Source: Cymodocea nodosa
Lineage: Eukaryota > Streptophyta > Magnoliopsida > Alismatales > Cymodoceaceae
Length of the DNA stretch: 64,000 nucleotides
Direction of reading: 5' to 3'
NCBI GenBank assembly: GCA_036874045.1
Contig: CM072339.1
Coordinates: 2,797,501-2,861,500 of the forward strand
This document shows positions 36,514 to 48,000 of this stretch, one piece after another (the stretch's first letter is position 1; every line of letters starts with the position of its first letter). The notes under the pieces are model-generated. The model ran no database searches and was not told where the DNA came from. It saw nothing but the letters and a program-made list of their open reading frames with translations. A program made the position numbers and the translations under genes.

Positions 36514-37026
36514 AATTTATCAGTTACCAACTATTTTCAATTATCACTGTTGACCATAAATACCATAGCAAATACAATATTATGATATACTTGTCCAACC
36601 CATGAAAATCTGATCTTCCTTCACTTGTGTGACTTGAGCGTCAGAAGAGGCTCAATCAAACCCCAAGCCAATCAGTCCAACCCATTGTTTTATAGACCAG
36701 ATAAAAAAGGAAACTGAATCTAAAATCACATGACATTGATTTCTCCATTTAAATTAGATTTTCACATGATATAAGAGTAAGTAAATTTACGGTATGAACA
36801 TTTATAGGTACATAAATAAAAGTCAAAATGAAAGAGGCATGGTTTGAGAAAAGCCTCCCATTAAATAAAAAGAAACGTTAAACATAATGGTGGTGGGATT
36901 TCCAAATATGGTTGTGGTCTAGGAAGCTTTTGCAAAAATATAAATATATATCCGGTAGAGATAAACATGCAAAGTTTATTTATTCCATGGTCCACGCATG
37001 CTGTGACGTCAAACCCCATATATATT
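36514..37026. other. AT-rich intergenic stretch
   Basis: I see no gene or repeat of note here. Confidence 0.5.
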
Positions 37027-37230
37027 TCAATAGAATCGATGCCTGAGACCGAATCCGGTCATCCACAAGAAGCCATACGCCAATCCTACAAGGAAAGCAT
37101 AATAATAGTGATGATGATGATGATGACGATGATGATGGCGATATATTATTTTTTTATGATAATTTTGTGTAATGAAATTATGATTGACGACGTTATCATC
37201 ACCACCGGACGCTCGTCTCAATGCCGGCAT
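37027..37230 (-). CDS. Possible two-exon micropeptide gene (28 residues)
   Basis: This is weak and offered as a candidate. ATG at 37230 opens MPALRRASG. A donor GGTG|GTGATG at 37203 and an acceptor TTTCCTTGTAG before 37085 match in phase and join it to GLAYGFLWMTGFGLRHRFY followed by TGA at 37027. The result would be a basic head plus one hydrophobic segment, like some very small mitochondrial membrane proteins. Upstream on the same strand (about 37320-37400) stand two TTGGGCC boxes and a GGGGTTTGGGT word, elements common in promoters of nuclear genes for mitochondrial or ribosomal proteins. The intron contains a (CAT)n run. I know no named homolog, and chance cannot be excluded. Confidence 0.25.
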   Translation of the reverse strand: MPALRRASGGDDNVVNHNFITQNYHKKIIYRHHHRHHHHHHYYYAFLVGLAYGFLWMTGFGLRHRFY

Positions 37231-38100
37231 CGGAGTTAGGCGCCGAGCTATTGCCTGCAAACGAGTAGAATAAACCCGTGATCCGAAAAATAAATTGAGT
37301 TAGAAAAAACCAGAAAGACGGGAGGGTACCGGCCCAATCCCGGGCTGAAGACCCGACCCAAACCCCTAATGAGTCCAAAGTGGCCCAACCCAGGCAAAAA
37401 GATTCTTAGGCCGTTTTGGGATATTAGTGAATTTTATGACATTGAAGTAGTTGTGTTCTTGCAATATCGTTTATTTAATTTGATTGGAGATTGTGCAGAT
37501 ATGGATTTTTCTGGAGACACTTCTTCTTCTTCTTTTTATGTGGGTAAATATGACATTTTATGATGCTAAATACGAGATTCACAAAGAAGATATAAGATAC
37601 CGCTTGTAGGATTCATGTAAAGGATGAAACGACATATTGAAGATAAATTTGATATATCATTTTTAAACAACTATAGTTAAACATACTGTGAACGTCTAAT
37701 CATATAAAATAAAAAAAGGGTGCAGACGACACCGCACTTCAAACCTCATGTGGCCATGTCACCAATCAAAAGCAACACAGGAGAAATCGTAGCTCACAAG
37801 ATTTGGAAGGAACCACCTCACGCAGATGACTAGAAAATTCAGATCCATCAGCAATCATTAATTTAATGCAGGCAAAAGCAGTGGTTCACAGATAACGAAC
37901 CTTTAAAGTAGAGAAGGCACTCGGTTCTCTCAAGCATCTCAGATGCTGATTTCGTAAAGCGCTTCACTGATTCATTTAATCAAAATGGAATCAGAATGAA
38001 TACCAAACATGGCAAGCGGCCGGAAAAGGTGAAGTTGGGATCACGAAGTGGGTAACATGTACAAGAAAAAGGAAAAACAAAAGGCAAGAGATGTGCACTT
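37231..38100. other. Intergenic with TTGGGCC-rich patch
   Basis: A patch at about 37320-37400 is rich in GGCCCAA and AAACCC words. The rest is unremarkable and no further gene is seen. Confidence 0.4.
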
Positions 38101-38104
38101 GCTT

Positions 38105-40335
38105 TTAGTTGTTAAGGTAATTGTAGGAGCCGGCGGCCTTCTGCTCTCCGTCCTTTGTTGATTTGTGGCCTGTAGTTGGTGGGAACCCTCCTGAGCGTGA
38201 TGTCAAGATGCTGCAACCAAGCAAATATTCATAAAAAAGCTAATAAATTGCCCAATAATAAGTTGACACATCAAGTGCAGATAGAAAAATTCAGCATTAT
38301 TAGTTTATGGTCAGAAGAATTTCTTGCATCCTTTTTTGTATTCTCCTGAATGTCTAGATGCTGCAACCAAACTAATTATTACCTACGTCCATAATTTAAT
38401 CCGCATCCTTCATTTTGATCATTGGAAATTCATCAATGTTATGGAATTCACTAATGTAACTTACAGAGTTTCAAGTTTAAAAAAAAAAGTGTAAGGGTAA
38501 AGGGTGATGTGGGTCAGTAGATGATCAATCAAAGAAAGTGTACGACTGGAGTTTCCAATTAAGGACTTGTTTTGCAACTCATCAGGTCCGGGATAAGCCA
38601 CACATCACACAGATTAAGACTCGTAAGTAGGTGAATTAGACACGCCAGGAGCTCATAGAGTCCAAGCATGTTAAGTAACATAACTCAAATAAAATTAACA
38701 GGAGCCTAAAGGCCACTCCAGAGAATCCAAGCCCAAATTTCAGGGTAGGCTGCGGGTTTACCAGGGGACATTAAATTGACTCCTACAACTAATATCATAT
38801 AAAAATATCAGAAAAGCATAATATCCATTCATGCCTTTCCAAGACAGACACAATGCTACTCGTTGCAGCTCTCCTCCATAGAGATTCACAACCTCCTGAT
38901 CTATCAATTGCTAAATCTGTAAGGGTTTCATGGCATCTGATGTGAACTGAGGATGCATATATGAATCCAGAATCTCTTGATGTAGCAGAGCCCTGAGAGT
39001 ATTTTGAAATTTAGGACTAATTTTTTGGGGCTTGCATGAAACATTAAATTCAGTGACTCCAACATCAGAATCATTAACAGAATCAAGCTTCAGCAATCCA
39101 GGCTGAAGGTAAGTCAATATTAAGAATTTTGTCTTCAGATTTGATGATTGAAAGCATTTCTAGTCCCATTTTCTCCAAGCATTGCAATAATCTGAGAATC
39201 AGTAAATTCCCCCTCCATAACACTAATGCAATATCCTCCCTGAGTTTTGTTCATGGTTGGGTACTTGTATCATGCATATGTTTCAATATCCTCGGTGTTG
39301 GGGAATCTAATCTTTCAACACTTCTTCTCAACGTTAAATTAACGTAGAAAATTAACCAAAAGCACAAATGCAAATTACAATAACAAAGAAATTTACATAA
39401 AAAATCTCTGTGGTGTGAGGAGCAAAAATTAAGGGACTTTAAAATCTACTTTCAAATCTTCCACTATAATGATAATAGATACAAAACAAGTCCTCTCTAG
39501 TGTTCAACTAAAAAATCATTACATACATCATCAATCAATCTTAAGGTACAATGACAAATCATTGTAACAAGAGAAACAACAAATTAACAATCACAACTGC
39601 CTCAAATGTACTGTTGCTGCAATCATCACACACCACCAAAAGAAAATATGTATGATCATTTTACACAAATGGTCTATACAAAAAATCCTTTTATACATCA
39701 TCCTCCATGTAGAGGGAAACTCAATGTTCAAAACTTTCTTAAGGGGTCTCGAAACTTGTGAAGTACTGAGTGCATCATAATGGATTTTCTGAATGCATGA
39801 CACATTTGAAAATAGGAACCTCACCTTGAAGATAAGAGAATCATCCCAGAAACACAGATCTTTTGTGGAAACAAAACCAGATAAAAAGATGTTGATTCCT
39901 TCCCTTACCAAGAAGGGGAGAGTAACAAATCCATAAGCTCCAGGTTTCCCATATAAACAACAAATGCAACCAAACAAGTAATCTAGGACACTCAAGTCAT
40001 GCTCCACCACAATCACGTAAATGAATGGAAAAAAGGGTTGCTGAGTAAACCTCTATAATTCAACAATAAGGAAGAACATGACATAATATAAATTTCATAA
40101 CTTGTGCGGTTTTAAGCCTTTGTTTGATAACAAGATAACTTGGCAGTTCATCAAACATGTATATCTCAACATTCTGTATGGCAACAACAGCAATAGCAAA
40201 CCCTTGCAACTCTCCTCCTGACAAATCACCAACATTTCTGTCAAACACTTGATGTAGTTCAAGATCCAAACAAAGTTCAGCTTTCATGTCCCTCTCAACC
40301 TTTTGGTCAAGTACTTGGTCAACATTTCCCTAGTT
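38105..40335 (-). pseudogene. ABCE/RLI (ABCE1-type) ATPase pseudogene, C-terminal two thirds
   Basis: Order on the - strand: VLDQKVERDMKAELCLDLEL and NVGDLSGGELQ with FAIAVVAIQNVEIYMFDE (40065-40335), [10 protein letters not shown] and [16 protein letters not shown] (about 39830-40015), VMEGEFTDSQIIAMLGENGT (39130-39210), NVSCKPQKISPKFQNTLR (38911-39115), and the C-terminus HLDITLRRVPTNYRPQINK (38105-38215). These match ABCE1, the ribosome-recycling ATPase. Damage includes a Walker A that breaks off after GENGTR, a TAG at 38911-38913 after MKPLQI, and a frameshift before the final KDGEQKAAGSYNYLNN. Material is missing between 38215 and about 38830. Splice-site remnants such as the acceptor before GNVDQV point to a duplicated gene fragment rather than a retrocopy. 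The Fe-S N-terminus is absent. Confidence 0.88.
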
Positions 40336-42328
40336 AAAAGTGTAAATGGGTAAGAAAAAGCAAAAATAGAAACAATTAACCGAAATAAAAATCATTTGGC
40401 TACTGCTAGATCATCTAGAATCTAATGTACAAGCTCCCTTTGTGCCCATGTTGTGCTTAAATATGCATAATTTGTTGACAAAGAACAAGTTAATAGAACT
40501 AAAAGGTGCATATCCAAGTGAGGGCAAGTGGGGGCAAAGCTCCACCTAAATTTGGAAAAACGTTCTTATTGAAGGGTCAATATATTTTTTGTTTCTAGTA
40601 AATGATTTTCAAAAATACGTTAAAAAATTTTATTTACCTTCATTTATTTATTTCAAGTTCTTTGGAAAATTCCTAATTAAGAATGTGTTCGATTTGCACA
40701 AATTAAAACCAAGAAGCTTCAAAGAACTCTTTACAAATAAAGTTATTTGCTTTTTAATGATCGAAATTCCATAAATTTGATCTAAATATTCACCACTAAT
40801 TTTAAAATAGTGTCCATTAAAATTTAGAAAAAAGATTAATATTAACCATTATCTATCTTAAATTTAAATTTTAAAACAGATTACTTTATAGATTAACTAT
40901 ATTATTAAGTTTTTAAAAAAAAATTAATAAATGGTGTATATATCTAAATAATTTATCTTATTATCATATAAAATAATACTTTTGATTTTTTTTTACACAT
41001 GATAAAAAATCTCTAGGTCCACTGGGAACTACTAATAAAGATATCAAAATAAATATAAAAAAGTATCTAGTAGTACATATGTTTATCCTGGTGGTAGGAC
41101 ATTATATCAAGAATGCCAATTTAATCATCTCATCCTATTATTCTTTTTTACTTTAGTGTTCTCAAAAGTTGTGTTTGTCCTATTGCCCGGGTAGAAGGAA
41201 AATGATGATAAAGGATAAAATGGCCACACAGCCCATCCTGTTTCTTGTTATACATATATTATTTCATTACATCAATTCTTTTCAGTAATGCAATAATCCC
41301 TGTGTGAATGTGAAATTATAAACATAACATCTTCTCATCCACCAAACAAAGCTAAAATAAAGGGAAAGGAAAGTGGAAAAAAAGGGTGTTAGTGCGAACC
41401 AGAAATCCATCAGTGCGCACTGTTTTTCAGAAGCATATTGATTTACATAATTACAATGATAATAATAGCAACTACCTTTTAGCAATATACAGAATGTTTA
41501 AAAGTTTAAGCATTCAAACTGTATATGCAGTGGTTAGTAAAACAATTAAGCATCTCATAAAATATTCAGTGCAAATAAAATGTAGAAAAAAACATCAAAT
41601 GTTAGAAATTGTGATATTTATAAAGATCTGTGCATTTACTTTTGATATCTACAAAAAAATAGAAAAAAATAAGCAAAAACTAAGATCCATGCATTTAATC
41701 TTGAAATTTGTACAACACATTATTTGTAGAAGTTTTAACAAGTAAACATAGTCAGGAACTAAACAGATCCTATTGTAAGCCTGTAACACGGATAAACGAA
41801 AGACTTTCCATCATACATTTCCATATACAATCACTTTCTAGTGGATGGGTAGAGGAACGAAGAAAAACAAGGGGGAGAGAAAATAGCAGCAGTAGTTCTA
41901 CGACTAGTTTAAACACCAGCTGAATTTATAAAATTTTGATCAACACACTCACCAATAGTGAGAAATTTACAAAGTTTCCATTGACAAAAAAATGAAACAT
42001 CAAAATTTAACAAAGCTTTGCATCTAACCATATTCAAGTGAATATCATTTTGACCATTATGATTTCTGACTTTATTCAAGTGACTATATTTAAGAAAGGT
42101 TGCTGTATCAAGAACCACGAGAAAAATAACATTGGCCAGATGAATTATCATCTTCTTTTCTCCAATAATATTCATAGTCCCTACTAATCTACACGATAAT
42201 CATACAAGTAATGATAGAAAAATGTGTATAATCTACATACAAATGTTATAGATTACCTATGCAAAGAAGGTTCAGGCGAATCACTGTTTGTCGATGATGG
42301 TCGACTATCTGCAGATGATCTTCCCTCT
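40336..42328. other. AT-rich gene-free stretch
   Basis: Long open frames (for example 41386-41745 on +) are Lys/Ile-rich translations of AT-rich DNA. No family is recognised. Confidence 0.5.
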
Positions 42329-42470
42329 AGGTTCGGGCGTTCGAGGGTGGTCAACACTCTAACGGGGTTCATCGACTATTGTGCAGAGATTCCAAGCATT
42401 TGAGTATGACCAGCACATTAACGGGGTTCGTCGACTATCGAGCAGAGATTTCAGGCATTCGAGGGTGGGA
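42329..42470. repeat. Tandem repeat, about 59 bp x 2.3
   Basis: The unit contains AACGGGGTTCRTCGACTAT followed by GCAGAGAT and a GGYRTTCGAGGGTGG-like word. Only the first two copies are complete. Confidence 0.8.
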
Positions 42471-43256
42471 AAGGAATCGACGAGACTGGAATTTTGAGTT
42501 TTTATACTAACAGAATTTGGCACATTCCTCCCCATTGTCTTGCACATTAACGGGTCCATCTGTGTCATTTAAAAAGTTAAAAAAATTTAAAAAGTCAAAA
42601 AAGTTAAAAAGTAAAATTTAAAAATATATATAAAGTAATTTTAATTAAAATAATATAATACATTAATTAATATACTTTTAATGAAATAAAATAATATATT
42701 ATATTTTAATTATAATTAATCTTAAATAATAATATAATTAATTAATTAGTAATAATTCCTATACTACTTTTCTAACTTTTAAATAAAGAGAAGTCTAAAA
42801 GTTTAAAATCTCTGACCTTTTGTATATAGAAAAATTAAAATTTTATTTTCAATTTTCTTATATGAAACAAACACCAAAAAGTTAAAAAAAAATTTCTTAA
42901 CTTTATAGGTAGCACAAATTTTCCCTAAACTTCATCTACCAAAAGTTAAAAACTTTTCGACATAATACATTCCATTAGACACCACAGTGAATAATGGAAT
43001 TCATAGTATAACCCTAAGGTTACGAAAAATAAGCACTATTTCTCCAACGGTGAAATGATGATCATGCTCTTTTATTATAATTAATATATTGATATTAATT
43101 ATATTATTATTATACTAATTATCGTATTATTAATAATATAAGTAATATACGTAATATGTTGATTATTATATCATTATTATGTATTGATATTAATTATTTA
43201 ATTATTAATATATATATATATATATATATTAATTACTATTACTAATTGTTTATTAA

Positions 43257-43763
43257 GTTAATTGTCCAAATACTTCTACTGTATCTAACAATTACCTCAA
43301 TATCTAAACTATAGTGAAATTATCTTTATACCCCTTTATGCAAGTTTGATTGTCTCTATCGTCACTTACCGTCAATTGTTATTGGTAAGGACTCTGTTAA
43401 ATATTTTTTAAGACCATTTTATCCTCTACCATGATTTTTTTCAATAATCATAAAAATCATAAGTTTATAATAATAATAAAGAGTTATAATATTCTCTAAA
43501 TCAACATTAATCAAATTAGAAGACTTAAACAAACACAAAGCTCATTTGTACTATAATTAATTTATACAAACTAAGATTAATATGAAGAGGGACAAAATAG
43601 TCAAAAAAAATTAACAAAGTCGTTAATGATAATAAGAGATAACAAGTAACGATAAGGACATATAGGCAACCAAACTCGTATAAAAAGAATATAGAGACAA
43701 TTTTGCTATAATTTGGATATTAAGGTAATTATCAGCTATAGTAGGGATATTTGAACGATTAAC
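43257..43763. mobile_element. Fold-back MITE with about 180-bp inverted arms
   Basis: 43257-43433 and 43580-43763 are imperfect inverted repeats, for example AATTACCTCAATATCTAAAC against the complement of ATTTGGATATTAAGGTAATT. They enclose a 145-bp centre. Long arms are seen in Mutator-type MITEs and fold-back elements. I could not define a target duplication. Confidence 0.75.
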
Positions 43764-45078
43764 TCTTTCTTATTATATATACTAATAATATATAAATTTA
43801 TATTTCTTTAAAAACTTCACTTGAATGGTAAAGTTCAAAAAGAGAAAAAGATCTGAAGCTCTTGTCAAATAACACTTCTGAATTATTACTATTTTTTAAT
43901 TCATAGTTATAGTATCGTTCTTTTATTTCACAACTACAGTACCATTCTTTAAAATTTTGATCTTAAAATCACACTAAACAAACACACCCTTAGTTGGTAA
44001 GTATTCTTTCTGTTTAAAATAAGTGAAAAGATGAGAATAAATTTAAATTTAAATTTTGATAAAAAATGAAATCGATGTGATTATTTTAGCTACTTAATTG
44101 GTTATTGGTATTTGTATCAAAATTCAAAATCCTGTGAGAATCTAAAAATATGTATTTATTTACCTGTATTTGTTGGGGATTGCATCTTGCACTAAACCTT
44201 TGTTTTTTAAATGGCGTGTGGCTTTTACCTTAAAAGGTGATTTCTATTTCAAAGAACACATTCCTAATTTAAAATAAAATTGATTTTTAGTTCAAAAATA
44301 AGAATTTATCATTTCAAAAGTACCGTCAAAATTGTCTTTTATAGTTTATATATTCCATTAAACATGTGATTTTTTATTTTTCTTATAAAAAAAAGACACT
44401 ACCGCCGCCACGGATTTCTTCCAGAGATAACGAATTAGATGTGACGAGGAGTAATCACGGACAAAGAAACAAGCTGTAGCAATTGGGTATCAACAATACA
44501 TGTATTTTTTTAATGTAAGGTGCAGAATGATGAAAGAAGAACCAACAAGCCTTCATAAATCATCTTGCCAAAGAAGATACTTGGCATCCTCATTTGCTTG
44601 CCAAGAAACTTGGGAGAGGGTATGAGTTTAAGCTATATTTGCAAGCAAGTCATGAATCTTTCGGAGAAAACCTATCCATTGGACTGTTCAAAGAGAAATT
44701 CTCATCCCACTGTTTTTATGTGAAAGTTGTCAATGCTCCAAACAAATGAAGAACATGCTTTGAGACAAATGAAAATAATATCATTTCATCAAAGTAAAAT
44801 CTGATTGATAATATTATTGTTATACTGTTGTTGTTGTTCCAGAGCAAGTATGTCTAAATGTATACCCCAATAACAAAACTCTGGCGCTATTTACTTTGAA
44901 GGGGTATTTACATAAAAAATTTAGCTCAGAAATGTTGACATTTCCTCGTGGAAAGAATATACATATTTTGTTCTCACCATGAATAAACTAATGAAAGGCT
45001 TTCTGCCTTGATATACCGGCACTGCAATGAATGATTATGGGGACAAATGGGTGAGGAATATGTCTAGTATGGAAATAA
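43764..45078. other. AT-rich stretch, 3' flank of the DUF616 gene
   Basis: No gene is seen. The part from about 44500 to 45078 may include the 3' UTR of the DUF616 gene. Confidence 0.4.
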
Positions 45079-48000
45079 TTAAATTTTCTCTTTGCCGTTG
45101 CTAGTTTTTGAACGATGGTGTCTTGAACCTGATCTTCTATCCCTGCCACGTCTCAGAGGTGATTTCTTTCGTGGAGGTTTCGCATCTCCATCTGGAATCA
45201 TTTCTGGCGATTGTTTCTGGCGAGGAGTACTCGTTGGCTTTATCCATAACGGTGGAGGAGGCGATTGAATTGACTGCATCCTCTGCAATAATAAATCTCT
45301 ATGATATGCCTGCACGAAACGAACCAAAACCATCTTGATGAAATCCCCATGTTCTAATCTGGTACAATTTAAAATTAATAGACACTATTGCTACTCTCTT
45401 TAAAGGCATCTAGTTAAGGAGAAATTTGGATTATATTTCAAAATTAATAGGTTCAGAAATGGAGCAATCCCAACGGAGTTTACACTCTTCCATTGATGGG
45501 GTGAATTCGGTAGAAATAGGCACCACTGAACTGTGGCGGAGCCACATATAAGCAGGATGGATCATATGGCCAACCTCATTTAAAATATATATATATATTA
45601 ACACATATACATATATGAATTTTGATCCCAATTAATCTAACATTTATGTATCACCTCATAATTTTATGTGACCCATCTAAAAAAGATTTATGAGAAAGAA
45701 AGATTAAATTCATACACTCTCTCATTGATTTGATATTTTCAACATTATGATTGACTTCACATTTTCGACAGTGATTGATTTGCTAATTAAGAATCATAGC
45801 GACCGTTTTAGTGAGAGATGCATTAATTAATTTTAAATGTTGCATGTTTTGACCTAAATAATAATTATCTCTTTTGATCAAGAAAATTTAGTAATACTTG
45901 TAGAATTTTATCTTTGTAATATATATAATGGAAATTTGATAGATTTAAAAATCAACTAGATACAAAAACGTTCAAGATTTAAAGCAATCTCAATTTTTCA
46001 ATGCCAAAGATATGTCTGAACTTCTTCCAATAAACTTGGATTTGTTTTCAATTTCTTAAGTATAGTTATTTGAAGTTTGACATTATTTCTTCTGTTTTCT
46101 CCTAATTCTATGGTAAGAGTATCTACAACAAAAATGATAAAAACTCACACGATTTTATGAGTGATGAATTATTGTTTAATTGCTTATATTGAGTTGGACA
46201 GTCAATAGAATGGATAACAAGGAAATTATAAACTTGTTATTGAACTTTGTAATATAATTTTTATTGTTATATTGATATATAATATTAACATAATGTATTA
46301 CTATTAATTTTTTATTTTACCTATGACACTAACCCTTTTAAATTTTCTGCTACCGCCACTAAAATGAGAGAAAGAGGATACCTGAACAACAAAATTGCGC
46401 CTTTCACAGTCCATAAACATGTGGACTGTCCAATTTACTTTAGACATAACTTTATCTCTTACAGTGGAAAAGCTGATCTGATCCCTGGAGGTAAAGCGAT
46501 CAACTTCATTGAACCAAAGACAAGTAAATAGATTTGTAATTGGTATATGTTCTCTAACGATGACGCAACCTTCGGGAACATCTGCAAAAGCCGTTCATTG
46601 CCAAATTGATCAACTGTTTCACAAATTTTCCAAAAAAAAAAGAACTGAAAATGTGAGGCACCCACCACTTGTAATAGGAAGCTTGGCTTCAGAATAATGT
46701 GTAAGTCCCTCATTTTTATAGAATTCAATTTGATGATCAATGGAAGCATTGTCGTACTTTCCAGCAGCTTTGTTAGCCTCTGCCTCTACAAATACATCAA
46801 AGCGCCTATAATGCCTTGAGATTGCAAACGTTGCATTCTTCCTCCACAAGAATCTGTGTGAACCAGAACACATGATATCTGAGGATGACATCTAACAATT
46901 ACATTTATTAAATGATGCCAATGCTATATAAGACAATGACTCAAATATTTTTGATAAGCAAAAGCCAATTTTCATAACACCCAAATTAATGCAGTTATGA
47001 ATGATTACAAACTTGTTTCACGAAGGTAATATCTAGGATGAGCATTCCTCACAATTCCAGAACTTACAAAAGATTTACCATTAGAATACAGCAATAGCAT
47101 ACCTCTCAAGAATTTGGTAGGGATCCACAACTAGCTCAAGCTTTCCATCAATCCACAAAGAATATCGAGCATTTGGAAAAAGTCTGTGAAGAAGAAGTTT
47201 GGGGACCTGCAAAAGATAATCAGGAAAGTATCAACCCATTGTCAACCAGATTAGCATGATCAATGCTCACCACAAATTCACAAGAAATACAGCATGTTCA
47301 ATGCAACACAAGCTATGCATAGAAGGTATAGATTACAAAAATCCTCTATACACATAATTTACCAATGCCAAACAAAGACATCTAGTTCATACAAACCTTA
47401 TTTCTAATTATTCTAAAAAAAATTAGCTTGGACTTGAAGGAGAAATCCTTATTTGAATTTATAGTCATTTAAGAGAAAACTTAAGTACATAATATAGGCT
47501 GTTAGTATTAGATGTTAATATCAAGATTAAAAAGAAAAAGGCTAAAGTACATAAGAATTCAAAACCAGGTAGTGGAATCTAAAAAGTAAAAAAAAATATT
47601 TATAGATAATTATTAAAAGAAAAAAATATGAGGACTAGATGGAGAGGTAAATAAACTTTAAAATGAAATGACTACTTGTATTAAAAACATTGCTAAGGAA
47701 ATTTTAGGAAAATCTTACAAGGTAGTTTGGCTAGGTAAAGAAAGTTGGTGGTATAATGAACATGTGCAAAAGACAATAAAAGAAAAGAAAGAATACCATA
47801 AAACCTATCATAAATGCAAGAATGAGGAAAATTTAGAGAAGCATAAGTTAACAAAAACGAATACTAAGAAAATCATTAACGGAGTTGAAAAAAATCTTAT
47901 AAAGAATTATATGATAGTTTGAATACAAAACAAGGATAAAATAGAATATATAAATTGGCTAAAATTAGAGAAAGAAAATTTAAAGATTTAAGTCAAGTAA

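Noticed and set aside
36967-37239. 90-codon + strand frame with a Met-rich run
   Set aside because: The Met run is a translated (GAT)n microsatellite and the rest has no similarity.
42553-42985. Small MITE with GGGTCCATCTGTGTCA and GGTGTCTAATGGAATG ends
   Set aside because: The proposed ends share only a few bases and no target duplication could be made out.
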